Part shown: positions 19,598 to 30,052 of the stretch, in pieces
Position numbering within the stretch: the first letter of the stretch is position 1
Layout: each line of letters starts with the position of its first letter
Assembly: GCA_021030905.1 (NCBI GenBank)
Contig: JAGFMI010000010.1
Coordinates: forward strand, 1,116,001-1,180,000
Length of the DNA: 64,000 bases
Source: Pyrenula massariospora
Taxonomy: Eukaryota > Ascomycota > Eurotiomycetes > Pyrenulales > Pyrenulaceae
Direction of reading: 5' to 3'
Notes under the pieces: generated by a model
Databases searched by the model: none
What the model saw: the letters and a program-made list of their open reading frames with translations, nothing else
What the model was told of the DNA's origin: nothing
Translations under genes and position numbers: made by a program

Positions 19598-22510
19598 CTA
19601 GCCTTTCCAGCTCACTCTCCCCTCCTTCACCAACGCCACCATCCCTATAGGCAGCAGTCCCTGATCAACAATATTCAACCCTCCAAACTTCCGAATGATG
19701 CCAGGCCCATAGCATTGCGCGACCCACTTCCAATACCCGTCCATTGTATGCCAGGCCCCACTGATACCGCATTCCCTCGTTGCCGTGCTCTGGACAAGAT
19801 GGTTCAGCGCGGTCATTACCTCGGGAGATGATTGAACATTTTCCTCATCCGGCGCCTCCAACAGCTGTTCGTAGATGTCGACAAGCTGATCGTCGTAGTA
19901 GTAGTCGAAGTCTTCACGGTACTTCACGTACTCCTCAAACGAGAAGAAGGTATCGCTGTTTTCGATCTTGGCCTCCGAATCCCAACGTCGATGAACCTTT
20001 TCGTCGTCAAAAGTTTTCTTGGCGACACGATAGGCTTCACGCTCTGCTTCATCGAACTTGTCAAGCAGATGTTTGGGTTGGGCAGGCACACCCTCGCGGA
20101 TCTTTAGCAGTCGGAGGAATGGATTGGTAATTTCTAAGCCCCCTAAGGCGCCGGGGAAATAAAAATAGCCGTCTGGGATATCGCTTATGCCATGCTTCTC
20201 TTGCAATTGCCGAGTTAGATACTCCACAACGCTTCCTGCCCTATCCTCCTCTTCATCATCGAAGATTTCTTCTTGGATCCGGCGATGCGTGGCGAGCATG
20301 TTGTCTACGTGCTCACGTCCGAAGCAATTAGCTGCCTTGCCGAAGTTCGTGGTGAAGAAAGTCGCAGCATAGGTGTTCCAGGCCTGCACCCATGGAAAGA
20401 CTGCATTAGACTTCCCCTCGAGCTGACGCGACAACTCCGTAATGTGGTGATCAACCATAGCTTGATCAATCTCGAAACGGCCGGTCTTGCCATTCAGGTT
20501 GAGCATTCCCCAGCGGATTTCTCCCTTGGGCAAGGGGGGGTCGATAGCCTTTGGTTTAGAGTTCTCATGGCTAACGACGACGGTACCGGCTTTATTAGGA
20601 TTGAGTTTAAGACCCATGACGTCGGAGAATTTCTTTATAGCTGCCCAGGCCTTCACGCAGGAGCCATGGTTTGGAGACCAAAACCAGCAATCATCATGCA
20701 TGCGATAGAAAAGCTGCCCATCAGTGGCCTGGTTGACAGAGAAGTCTAGACAGAAGAGGACAGCCTCTCCCAGGACATCACTCAATATGTGGGACCCTGG
20801 AACGCCCCTCCGACGAGTTCTTGGCTCAACACTGTCGTTCATGAATTTTAGTGGTGCCTCAAGGAACTTGCGGAAGAATCCAAGCCATCGCGGGGAAAGG
20901 CCTAGGAAAGAAAGTACGGAAAGGATAGTGCTATGCGGAAGCGATGGATTCCATTCATTGAACTCCGCCCGAACACACGTTAGTGACCCGTGCAAGTGAG
21001 TATTGATGAGGATTTCAGTCGAGAGTAGATGCAGCAGCTGTTGCTTGAGATTCATAGGGTTCTTGGGTGCGTCGGGATTGAAGTCCGAGAAAGCATCAGA
21101 GACGTCATCGTCAAAATCGTCAGAAGAGTCCAGCATGTGCGTAGGGCCGCTTCTACGCGCTGCTTTGCTCGCTAGTTGCTTCCGAGGAGCCTTCCCACCA
21201 GTGCTCTTTCGGGCGGTCTGCTTTGTCCTGCCACCACTCTGTTGCGGACGCTGTACAGGCAGTTGTTGAGAATATTGGGCTGTTGGCTCAAACTCCGCTT
21301 CTTCGTCACCGTCATCCATGTAAATTTCTTGGGTTTCTGAATCAAGAAGCTGGAACATGAAATAGTCTCTTTTGTAAATTCGAAGGCGCTTTGGCTGGAG
21401 ACTGTTTGCCCTACTCTGCGAGCCAAGGAAATAGTGTCGGCGTTGACTGTCTAGCTTCGGAATTTTCTTGCGGATAGTCTCCCACGCCCCGTCGTATTTG
21501 GTGAAGTCATTGAACGCTTGCTTGAAGAACACTGACCACTTAACGCCAATGTATTGGAGGAAGATCGCCTGGAGCAGATCTTCGTGCATATAGATGTTGA
21601 AGACGCCAGTGACTCGACGACGCTCTTCCAACAGCACCTCTTCGCCCCAAGACCAGCTGTCTAGCGCGGCCATGCGCATATTCAGGACGTCAGAAAGCTC
21701 GTTAAGGACAACGCTGTTGTTTTTAAAGTCCTTCAAAACCGCGCGCTTATCATCAGTAAGCAAATCTGAAGCCTGAAGTCCCTTGATGACCCATTTGAGC
21801 ACGTAAGGATTGAAAGGCTCAGCCTTGGCCATCTCGGTCTCGAAAGATTCGACAGTACCATGGAGCGCTTTCAATGCTTTCGTAATTTGTTTGTCGCGAG
21901 ACTTCTCACCGAAGAGGTCGCCCAGGTACGTACTGATCTTTTTCTCATCGGTGTGGTGGGCTTGAAAGACGGACTTCTCCCACTCAGCCCTAGACTCGAG
22001 TCTCTCCGCAGTACCGATATCTTCAAAGCCTTCTTCCATTGGCACATCACCGTCGTTATCTTGGGGAGGCTTTTCGGCGACAAGCCACTCCGTGACAAGG
22101 CCGCCGTAGAGAGATGCATACTCATATTTGGAACTCTGCACCTCAAGTTGCTGCAAGAGATAGTCCTTCCACTCATGCATTAACGGTGAAGAGACAGAGG
22201 GATCGTAGTGGGCCTGGCCAAGGAAACGTTCAAGGTTCTGAAGCTTCAATTCAAGCTGAGGATCCTTCGTACTACCAGCAATGATGCGACCCTTGCCACC
22301 TTTGGGGGCAGTTGTTCGCACAGCAAAGCAGTGCTTGACTCCATCCAGGAGAGTTTGCAATTTTTCGAGGTCAGTCAAAGGATTATTCGAGGCATCAAGT
22401 GACTTGGCCTTCTTCGCCTCAAAGGTGGCACGCTTCTTGGATAGCTCCTCGAGCTTAGTAGTAGTGATGGAATGTAAAGTTTGGGAATAGACACTTCCTG
22501 TCGCAGCCAT
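19598..22510 (-). CDS. rvt: rvt: reverse-transcriptase-related cellular protein with embedded histone H3 tail
   Basis: Single-exon gene of 970 aa. The frame opens at a TTG (22564), but the ATG at 22510 in a good context (catcATGGCT) is the likely start. The domain order fits the rvt family of domesticated, usually single-copy reverse transcriptases. An N-terminal helical region (about 1-400) is followed by a low-complexity loop (about 400-490). The motif A region is [14 protein letters not shown] (from about 513), motif B R-G-V-P-G-S-H (from about 568), motif C M-H-D-D-C-W-F-W with HDD at 605-607, and motif [10 protein letters not shown]. After these comes the rvt-type block L-P-K-G-E-I-R-W-G and a long C-terminal domain. 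No transposon enzymes or terminal repeats flank it. Most unusual, residues 428-454 copy the histone H3 tail (separate entry). Motif A shows Glu where an Asp might be expected. Confidence 0.9.
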   Translation of the reverse strand: MAATGSVYSQTLHSITTTKLEELSKKRATFEAKKAKSLDASNNPLTDLEKLQTLLDGVKHCFAVRTTAPKGGKGRIIAGSTKDPQLELKLQNLERFLGQAHYDPSVSSPLMHEWKDYLLQQLEVQSSKYEYASLYGGLVTEWLVAEKPPQDNDGDVPMEEGFEDIGTAERLESRAEWEKSVFQAHHTDEKKISTYLGDLFGEKSRDKQITKALKALHGTVESFETEMAKAEPFNPYVLKWVIKGLQASDLLTDDKRAVLKDFKNNSVVLNELSDVLNMRMAALDSWSWGEEVLLEERRRVTGVFNIYMHEDLLQAIFLQYIGVKWSVFFKQAFNDFTKYDGAWETIRKKIPKLDSQRRHYFLGSQSRANSLQPKRLRIYKRDYFMFQLLDSETQEIYMDDGDEEAEFEPTAQYSQQLPVQRPQQSGGRTKQTARKSTGGKAPRKQLASKAARRSGPTHMLDSSDDFDDDVSDAFSDFNPDAPKNPMNLKQQLLHLLSTEILINTHLHGSLTCVRAEFNEWNPSLPHSTILSVLSFLGLSPRWLGFFRKFLEAPLKFMNDSVEPRTRRRGVPGSHILSDVLGEAVLFCLDFSVNQATDGQLFYRMHDDCWFWSPNHGSCVKAWAAIKKFSDVMGLKLNPNKAGTVVVSHENSKPKAIDPPLPKGEIRWGMLNLNGKTGRFEIDQAMVDHHITELSRQLEGKSNAVFPWVQAWNTYAATFFTTNFGKAANCFGREHVDNMLATHRRIQEEIFDDEEEDRAGSVVEYLTRQLQEKHGISDIPDGYFYFPGALGGLEITNPFLRLLKIREGVPAQPKHLLDKFDEAEREAYRVAKKTFDDEKVHRRWDSEAKIENSDTFFSFEEYVKYREDFDYYYDDQLVDIYEQLLEAPDEENVQSSPEVMTALNHLVQSTATRECGISGAWHTMDGYWKWVAQCYGPGIIRKFGGLNIVDQGLLPIGMVALVKEGRVSWKG
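21149..21229 (-). other. Histone H3 N-terminal-tail mimic inside the rvt gene
   Basis: Translated in the rvt frame, these 27 codons reproduce histone H3 residues R2 to S28 with one difference: Arg at the K27 position. H3 residues R2 to R26 are identical, so the K4, R8/K9/S10, K14, K18 and K23 contexts are all preserved (RTKQTARKS, then [10 protein letters not shown]). The residue before R2 is Gly rather than Ala, and the residue after S28 is Gly. Acidic sequence flanks it (D-D-G-D-E-E upstream, D-S-S-D-D-F-D-D-D downstream). The codons are mixed (AGG, ACA, CGA, CTA, GCG), unlike a codon-biased histone gene. It occupies protein residues 428-454, in the loop upstream of RT motif A. Confidence 0.97.
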
Positions 22511-24015
22511 GATGTAGGATGTACTTGTTCCCTTGGACACTCTATAGAAGCAGCTGTGCGTCAAGACTTGATTTGTCGTAAATACTTTTAGAAGACCAAG
22601 ATTGGTTTAGCGCGAATGCTGACTGCCTGGTATGGATATAGAGTGGAAGAAGAACCGAAGGACCAATTGACCCGAGACGAAGTGCTTTATATACTCAGCT
22701 ATTACTGCTGCCTGATTCCCTAGGCTATAGCTCCGCGGGTTTAGTGGATCCTCTAATGAGAGGGGCGGAGCTGCGGAATCCCGCCTTGACCCCGCGCATC
22801 ACCACGATGGCCATCGCATACATGGTAGACAGATCTAGGCACCAGAGTTTCGGGGCCCTGGCATGGTGGTCAAGTCCGTACGTCATTCATGTCTTCACAT
22901 TAGATTAATAAACACGGCACGAGAGGATGTCTCGAGCCAAGGTAGTCACGTGACATGTCCCTCGGCCTCACCTTTCACAGTAGCGATCTCATCAATCTCC
23001 GTGCGGACCATTGTAGAGGAGAGCGCCTGCCTATCACTGTAACTTACACATCACCGATTGGCTGAGGCCATAGTGCTGCATTTGCCTGCAGCTGGCTATC
23101 GGTATTACAACTCAGGTTCGGTGAAGGCTCCAGCTTTCGGGACGAGGTATGATTGACTTGCAAGCCATGAGCTCGCAGGCTCACGATAGTGATTCCGAAG
23201 CGGGATGAGGTACCTAGGTTACGGCGATGAAACGTTGGCCTAAAGCGGGAACCGCCTGATCGTGGTGAGTGCTGAGGTGTTGAAGCTTGATGTGTGAGGT
23301 TGTAGTCGGTCATGGAAGCGGGGCAGAATTTTTGAAGCTAAGCCGTGTCTGGGGGACTCTGTCGCTAAGCCATTTCGGGACTCTGGCGGTGGCCCCAGGG
23401 CAGGGGTATCAATCCTTCGTCCCGTCTTGGAGAATGGAAAGTATTAGCATTGGCAATTGTCCGACTAAGCGTTCGTTCAATGAAACAACATTTGGTCTAC
23501 AGAAGCTATCCACGACAAGGCATCTGCCGATCAACCTGACCAACGGGGGCTTGCAGCCACATTTCATCCCTAAGCCAATTTTAGTCTGTATTATCCCAAA
23601 TTAGGGCTGGCTCGAGCCGATATGAGACCAATCAGAAAAGAGTGCATTAAGGCCAACATAAGGGACATACTAAGTGACCAACTCGTTAGAGCCCATTTGA
23701 TTGTCAGACTCTAGGCTACCTTGTCATTGTTGACGCGACCATCTTTGTCTGGCACAGATGTTCCCAATATCGTCTAGCTACAGCCAACGACATCCAATTG
23801 AATCGAGACTATCAACAGGTGGTGATGTGTGCGTATAGATCTATTCAAAACGCGACAGATCAGATCAGATTATACCCCTGCTTTCAATACATTTGTATAG
23901 ATTGTCGGTACGCGTCCTATCCAACTCCCGTATAACCTATTGTTCGCTTCGTGACACGTCAAATCTATCCAGCCCACAACGACCGACTATAACCAACCCT
24001 ATCAACCCCCAAAGC
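22511..24015. other. Intergenic region upstream of rvt
   Basis: About 1.5 kb. It contains the rvt promoter side, with a TCACGTGA octamer at 22946-22953, and the 3' flank of the MFS gene. Short frames such as 23287-23604 plus have no recognisable content. Confidence 0.5.
22946..22953. promoter_or_regulatory. TCACGTGA palindrome upstream of rvt
   Basis: An 8-bp palindromic E-box, the kind bound by Cbf1/USF-type bHLH factors, about 440 bp upstream of the rvt start. Perfect copies also occur upstream of the MFS and Whi5/Nrm1-type genes. Binding is an inference. Confidence 0.35.
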
Positions 24016-25683
24016 CTAATATACATAAACAAACTCATCATTCTTCCGATCCGTCAAATCCAAAAACGCATTCTCCCCCTTGACCCCCACCTCATCCCCT
24101 CCCTCCCCCTCCACCTGCCCCTCATACCCGACATACCTTCTCTCCATACTCAAATCCTTCACCGCAGCCGGCTTCCCATTCGCCACCCTCCTGCGCGCCT
24201 GGCCCCGGTTCAACACCATCAACACGCCTAGCTGCAGCAGTACCACCACGACGAGCGCGACGAAGATGCCGAGCACGGCGCGCAGTCCCGGCAGGTATGC
24301 GGGCTTGTCACGGTTGAGGAAGAGTTGGGGCCCGATGATGTTGCCTGCGGACGAGGCGGCGGCGTAGACGCTCATCATGGCGGACTTCTTCGTGGTGCCG
24401 GCGGTGTTGGCGACGATCCAGGCGACAATCAGTGGGTTGCCGGCGAAGAGGAAGGCAAACAGATAGTAGCCGGCGAGGAGGGCGGGTTCGTGGGGCTTGC
24501 CGCGGGGCACAGCGTAGAGGATGGCGAGGCCGGCAATCACCGGGAGCATGGCGGTGGCGAGGACGAGGGACTTGAGGCGGGCGCGTTGGGCCGCGTAGCT
24601 GCCGACGAAGATGGTGATGATCTGGAGGAGGCCAAAGGGCATATTAAGGAGGGAGGTGAGATATTTGTCGAAGCCGATGCCGGCGAGGAGGAGGGGGCCG
24701 AAGGTGTTGGAGACTTGGGCGCCGATGTTGAGGAGGAGGGTCATGGAGAGGAAGAGGTAGGTTTTGGGCTCGAGGAGGAGTTCGAGGAGGTGTGGCCATT
24801 TGAAGAGGCGGGTGCCGGTACCGGTATTGTTGGCACGAAGGCGCTCGACGGCTTGGAGACGTTCGTGTGGTGTGAGGAAGTAGGCGGTTGAGATCGAGTT
24901 GGGGAGGAAGATGTACACGATGGGAGCGGTGACAATGGTTACTAGGCCAACAAAGAGAAATATACTGGCATGGTGTCAGTAGGGAGTCGTAAAGATGATC
25001 GAGCTTAATCACATTTGCCAAGGTAGAAGAAGGTGGGATTTGATGTGGCCAAGACCGTACGACAAGGCCGCACCAATTATCGTCGCCGCGCCGTTGGTCC
25101 CATACCAGGCGGCGACACGGATGGGCTGTTCAGCACGGCGATACCATTGGGAGGTAATTACCGAGAAAAGTGGGAGGCAGCCTGCTTCGAATAGGCCCAA
25201 GAAAAACCGAGCAGCCAGGAGAGAACCATAATTGTGGCATGCAGCCATAGCAGCCTGGGCAATCCCCCAGCCAAGCACCAGCGCAGGCATCAAAATTCGA
25301 TGGGGAACCTTGACGATGAGGAAGGACGAGAATGGCTGCCATCCGAGTTGGGCAATCGGAGCAATTGATCCTAGAAAAGAATAGTCATTACCGGTCAAGT
25401 GAGTATCCTTCTGCAGCCCAAAGACAGCGCCATAGGCCAGGACAGATTTGTCCAAGATTTGGAGGAAGTAGACCCAGACGAGGATGACCAGGACGACGCG
25501 GTCTGTCTTTCGTTTGATGCGTTGATTGTCTTCCTCGGTGAGATAGACGCGTTCATCTCCTAGGTAGGTGAGAGCCTCGTCGGCTTTTCTGGCCGCTTCT
25601 GAGCCATTGACGCTTTCCGTGCGCCTGTGCCCATCCAGGCTCTCTGCTTGGACTCGATCAGCAAGCTCTTTCTCCATATTCAT
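24016..25683 (-). CDS. MFS transporter, anion:cation symporter (allantoate permease-like)
   Basis: Two exons, 25683-25013 and 24964-24016, with a 48-bp GT..AG intron, give 539 aa in one frame. The protein has about 12 membrane spans, a hydrophilic N-terminus of about 65 residues ending in R-K-T-D-R-V-V-L-V-I-L, and a family-type first span with Y-F-L-Q-I-L-D-K. Later come R-F-F-L-G-L-F-E-A-G near span 4 and Q-W-Y-R-R-A-E-Q-P-I-R between spans. These fit the Dal5-like anion:cation symporters that import allantoate, vitamins or organic anions at the plasma membrane. The C-terminal half holds N-I-G-A-Q-V-S-N-T-F-G-P-L-L and A-S-S-A-G-N-I-I-G-P-Q-L-F. Upstream of the ATG the same frame stays open without a Met for about 60 codons, so a further 5' exon is possible. 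The substrate is not known. Confidence 0.9.
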
Positions 25684-26743
25684 CCGCTCTTTCTGTAAAA
25701 CATCGCCAGCGCTGATGTTTCGACCTAGCCGGATGATGGGGATTTCGCTCAGCCCTGCGGCGTCGTGCCAGCAATGGATCCATTTCGCAGATTCTTTGTC
25801 TGTGCACTTGGCGTGTGAAGAGATAGTACATATTGGGTAAGGTGTATCTTAGAGGAGCCGATGTAAGTCTGTTACCAGTCACGTGAAAGAGCTAATTGCT
25901 GATAGCGTGCAACGTCTGACGGATCTCAGTGATACTTTACAAGTCTTTCATCCCGTTACATCGCTGAAGAAGAAAAGCGGCTGAACATGGACAAGGATTC
26001 GCCTATCGCAGGGCCGGAGATCGGAGACGGCGCGACGCCATGTGGAACTATACTTTGTCGAGCTGGCACCGTATCACGGAGAGCGGAGCTGCGAAATGAT
26101 GCCAATGAGCGACTTGATGAAGTTGGTAATCGGCAGGGATCGACTGGACGAATTGCGGGGGTCTCGGGAACCTCGTTTGGTGGGTCCCGGCTGCGCGGAA
26201 CGGGTGACGACTGATCCTGAATCCATCCACAACCTGCTTGCATACGACTGGTCCTTCTCACAACAGAGTGGTATAAAAATGAATTTTCAAGCAACGTGAA
26301 TGTTCACAAGGTTCGCCTTGCCATCACAAAATGAGTCACGTACTCAGTGCTTGTACGTATCCGGGCAAGCCGGTCGCACGGATGTCAGGAGCGTGGTCGC
26401 AGAGTGCGTGGACTTTGTGTTTTCAGAGAACAAGCACGTGGATTTAATTTGATCGGTTTAATGCCTTGAGAGACAGATAGGGCCGGCAAGAATAGCCTCC
26501 AGATTCCTCACACTTAGTGCACTTGGCCCTCTAGAGTATCGATATCCGGAAACCCACGAAATATCGTCGAAGAATCTAGAAAGCTGACACTGTATCTCAT
26601 TTCCATACACCCGCTCCACCAAGCCCCACAGAATATTCCCGTCTCAGTCCAAAAGCTCCCACCCCGCGATCTCAAACCTAGGATACAGCCGCAAAACTTC
26701 GATCTCACCATGAAACAGTACCGATGCGGCCAAGATTCTTCCT
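25684..26743. other. Intergenic region upstream of the MFS gene
   Basis: About 1 kb with the MFS promoter, including a TCACGTGA octamer at 25879-25886, and no supported gene beyond a possible extra 5' exon of the transporter. Confidence 0.45.
25879..25886. promoter_or_regulatory. TCACGTGA palindrome upstream of the MFS gene
   Basis: A perfect palindromic E-box about 195 bp upstream of the transporter ATG, a typical promoter position for bHLH-factor binding in fungi. Binding is an inference. Confidence 0.35.
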
Positions 26744-27262
26744 TCAGTCAGTCTGCACGTGCGTAACATAGTCACACTGCGGATACGGCCCAGGCTCTTG
26801 AAACTGATAGTGCACTCCAATCTCGTCAAATGCTCTAACACCAATCTTCTTTGCAATGGTCGAAAAGGTCTTCCTCTCTTCATGCTCCAGCAACGCGACT
26901 ATCAAGTTATCGATATCTCTCCCATCCGGCGTGCACTGGTAGGCGAAATCCAGAAATGCTAGCGGGATCAGTCTTTCAGAATCTTTGAAGTCGGTGCCGG
27001 GATGCAGTTCGATGTCTGCCGTCCATATTCCATAGTGCAGGCTCGCGGATGAACCCTTATTCAAGTCTCTTGGCTTTGGAGCTTCGTCCCTCATACGATC
27101 ACTGAGGGTGAAGAGAAATGAAATTGGAAAAGGCTTCATCGTCTCGGGAGTGCCCATGTCGGAGATGAATATTTTTGTGCTGGGATCCCAAGGAATCGTG
27201 TTGGTCGTCATGCCAGGAGACGAACAATGGGCTTGATAGACGATCGTGATTGTATCTGGCAT
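26744..27262 (-). CDS. Hypothetical protein with probable 5'-UTR intron
   Basis: A 172-aa frame from an ATG at 27262 (M-P-D-T-I-T-I-V-Y). A good 54-bp intron (27321-27268, GTAAGT..GATAG) lies just upstream, which suggests a spliced 5' leader. An upstream ATG at 27449 opens a short frame up to that intron, but joining it gives a different, less convincing frame, so it may be an upstream ORF. The product contains G-I-W-T-A-D-I-E-L-H-P-G-T-D-F and P-L-A-F-L-D-F-A-Y-Q. No signal peptide, no membrane segment and no recognised family. It could also be a remnant; the case rests on open length and the intron. Confidence 0.42.
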   Translation of the reverse strand: MPDTITIVYQAHCSSPGMTTNTIPWDPSTKIFISDMGTPETMKPFPISFLFTLSDRMRDEAPKPRDLNKGSSASLHYGIWTADIELHPGTDFKDSERLIPLAFLDFAYQCTPDGRDIDNLIVALLEHEERKTFSTIAKKIGVRAFDEIGVHYQFQEPGPYPQCDYVTHVQTD

Positions 27263-27449
27263 CGTAGCTATCGATTGAGTCAGCAAGTCAGAGATGGGAC
27301 AAAGTGGAGCGAGACACTTACGTGGTAGCGCTATGAGGGACGGTGCCAACATTCTTCGGCATGCCTTGCAGTGGAGGTTGTTGTGACATGACATCCGTTC
27401 TTCCGACATTCAGCTCGGATTTCGTCTCGAGAGGATCTGCTGTCGCCAT

Positions 27450-28798
27450 TCATTCCCCGTTTGAGGCCGAAGCCTTTATACCGCTTTCTGTTTAGAAAGC
27501 TCTGTTCCCTCATGACTAGTCTTTGCAAGCTTTTCTTGCGAGCCACATCTCGACAGATCTTCCATGTTCTCTGATGTTGCTATCCAAACCATGGTCCAAG
27601 AACTCCTCGGAAAGTTGCGTATGGATGCTGCACCCGTTGTCCTTCCCGAAAACTCATTATTGTTTGCGGGTTTAATCTAGATTGTCATATAGTCCAAGCT
27701 ACCTTTGATGCATTCTAGTAAAATCAAGATTCTCTTTGTTTTGAACATTTCGCTCTCTCCTTAACGTTCTTTTCTGGCTTTCATATCGAAAGTAATTTCT
27801 TGTAGCTTGTAATGCTATGCATTGAGTTAGTTATCGGATCTGTACCGTGCTGACTCATGTCACTGGATTATGGTACGGCATCATTCGAACGCAAACCAGA
27901 GAACAAAGAGAAAATTCCTAAGCCATGATACAAAGCCAACGGGACCTCACACGCGCAATTCAGCATTAACAATTAAGACCCGCATCACATACAATGCCGA
28001 TCCTGTTGTCTCGTATAGGGCTGCCCGAACTCTTTTTGTCGGCCACTCGTGTGACATACAGATGCTTGAAAATTAGAGCGAACGAAAGATGCATTTGAAA
28101 CATCCACTAGGGAGTAGTCACGCTTATTTTGAGTCCTGCGCTGGGATACGCGCAATCTCAAACCCGTTCCGACTGCCAGATGTCAGTTTAAATGTAGCGA
28201 CATATCCCATGACTGATGAAGTGATTTAGATAGCAAAGATGTAGTAACGGATTAGAGCGGGATGAGAAGCGTATGACGATGCGATGCGATGGGTATGGAT
28301 CCGCTCCGAGGCCATTCTGCGTCATCGTCCACGAGACAGACAGATATACAGGCCGGCGCTCGATTCGTATGCGTGGAGTGGAGTGGAGCTGAATGAGGAC
28401 GAGGACGCCTTGCCGTGGTATGCACGGGATGTGGGGGATGATGGGGCATTCGTTCTATGGCCGGGAAGGGGATGCTGGGCGAGGAGAGAGTGAAACAGGA
28501 GGTTGTGTGCTATATCTTCATATTTCCTGCGATGAGACTATTTGAAGGCCCCGCTGTTCCACCATGCATCTACCTCTCATTCATATCTCAGATTCAGTAA
28601 ACCTCTTCCAGCGGGCGCCTGGCTCTCAGCCATGTCTTATATTTCAGTGAGAACCTTCTCCCAAGCCCAGAATATGACGGCCGTTCTCTCACCACGAGAG
28701 GCTCGTCTTTGCACGCTCCGAAAAAAAGCACTCACTGCTTCGTAGCAGCACGGTTCAGCATATCTTATCTTCGACAGGCCACGCTCCCTAGCGACCGC
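27450..28798. other. Intergenic stretch without supported genes
   Basis: About 1.3 kb with only short frames and no recognisable motifs. Confidence 0.5.
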
Positions 28799-30052
28799 TT
28801 ACATCCACCCCCCACCAGCAACCCTAACCCGCTCAGCAAACCCCTCATTCACAATAGGATTATGCAGACTCCCCACCGTCGAGCAACTCGCGGCGGCCGG
28901 ATCCCCGCTCGCATCCAGCCAACCTCCGCCCAACCAATATTCATTCCCGGGAAACGCATTCCCATCCCACGCATAGCTCACCACAAGCAATTTCCCCCTA
29001 TCCTCCCCTACCAAGCGCTCCGCCGGGTCGCGCCGCGAGAAGCGGACGTCGATGCCGTGCTCCGCTGCGGCAGCGGTGAGGTTGAGCAGGTCTTGTCTGG
29101 GAGGTGGAGGGATCCAGGAGAAATCCAGGGTGGAGAGGTGGGCGATGGAGGAATGGGGGAGGGAGATGAGGGCGTGGGTGAAGGCGGCGATGTAGTGGAG
29201 GGGTTGGGTGTGGTCGACGGACCAGGCGCCGAGGCCGAGGCCGATGATGTGGAGGTAGGCTGTTGTGCGGTCGGTGGAGGCGCGGTGGGAGGCTTCGAGG
29301 AGGAGGGTTTCGATGGGGATGCGGAGGCGGCTTTGGTAGGATGGGGTGTGGAAATTGTGTGAGATGGGGTTGGAGGGGGAGGGGTGGTTGTAGATATGGG
29401 TTTGGAAGAGGGCTTGGAGTTGCGGGTGCATGCGTGGGAGTTTGTTGGTAGGTGCAGGAGTTTGGATGATGAAGGGGTAGTCCATGTGGTCTTCTCGCTC
29501 GAAGCGGGGGCCCACGAGCCCTATGATTATGCCCCGTTCTTCGTGGGCGCGGTCTGGGAAGAGGCGGCCGCGGTTGCTTCGTTGACCTGGGTTGATGAAG
29601 TGTGTGGGGCCGCTCACGGCAAGGAGGGAGGAGAGGAGGATCTCGTCGTATGAGAGGTAGGAGGGGAAGAAGAGGTGATGGTTCTCGCTCTGGGAGGCGG
29701 TACCTACTCGGTCCCATTCTGAGGCGGCAGGGCCAATAAGTTCGCCGGTACGGAGCATAGTGGCGTCGTTAGCACCGAAGAAGGCGAGAGGTCGCTGCTT
29801 GATTAGGCGGGTGATGAGATCTTTCGTAGTGAAGGAGTCGTTGTTGTAGAGGGCCATTTCGTGAGAAGAGCCGTAGGTTTGCTTGTGCGTTAGGAATGCC
29901 TCGAACAGAGTCAGAAGGGAGGAGTGTACGATGACGTTTATTAAGCGTGCATCTTCTGCGATGACCTCTGGTGGGAAATTGTCGATAGAAGTGCTCGGTG
30001 TGGGAATCGCAACCGGCAACAAGTTGGTATTAGGCACAGTAAGGGATGACAT
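28799..30052 (-). CDS. DUF4804-like protein (possible MavL-type macrodomain fold)
   Basis: Single exon of 417 aa; the ATG at 30052 is preferred to the TTG that opens the frame. Conserved-looking blocks are F-F-G-A-N-D-A-T-M-L-R-T-G near residue 85, L-S-Y-D-E-I-L-L-S-S-L-L-A-V-S-G-P-T-H-F-I-N-P-G-Q-R and G-I-I-I-G-L-V-G-P-R-F-E-R. Towards the C-terminus come L-G-L-G-A-W, then Y-A-W-D-G-N-A-F-P-G-N-E-Y-W and S-G-D-P-A-A-A-S-C-S-T-V-G-S-L-H-N-P. From memory of the family this resembles DUF4804, which includes the Legionella effector MavL, a macrodomain-like ADP-ribosyl hydrolase. The assignment rests on motif similarity only. No signal peptide; probably cytosolic. The catalytic role is an inference. 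Confidence 0.72.
   Translation of the reverse strand: MSSLTVPNTNLLPVAIPTPSTSIDNFPPEVIAEDARLINVIVHSSLLTLFEAFLTHKQTYGSSHEMALYNNDSFTTKDLITRLIKQRPLAFFGANDATMLRTGELIGPAASEWDRVGTASQSENHHLFFPSYLSYDEILLSSLLAVSGPTHFINPGQRSNRGRLFPDRAHEERGIIIGLVGPRFEREDHMDYPFIIQTPAPTNKLPRMHPQLQALFQTHIYNHPSPSNPISHNFHTPSYQSRLRIPIETLLLEASHRASTDRTTAYLHIIGLGLGAWSVDHTQPLHYIAAFTHALISLPHSSIAHLSTLDFSWIPPPPRQDLLNLTAAAAEHGIDVRFSRRDPAERLVGEDRGKLLVVSYAWDGNAFPGNEYWLGGGWLDASGDPAAASCSTVGSLHNPIVNEGFAERVRVAGGGWM

Noticed and set aside
19598-22510. Interpretation of the RT gene as a retrotransposon
   Set aside because: No gag, integrase, endonuclease, RNase H or terminal repeats; motif order and length fit the domesticated rvt family.
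27322-27449. Upstream exon (ATG 27449) for the hypothetical gene at 26744
   Set aside because: Splicing at the good GTAAGT..ATAG intron puts it out of frame with the 172-aa frame; treated as a possible upstream ORF only.
28709-29717. Two long frames overlapping the DUF4804-like gene
   Set aside because: Pro/Arg/His- and Gly/Glu-rich shadows in other frames of a GC-rich gene; the 417-aa frame carries the conserved blocks.
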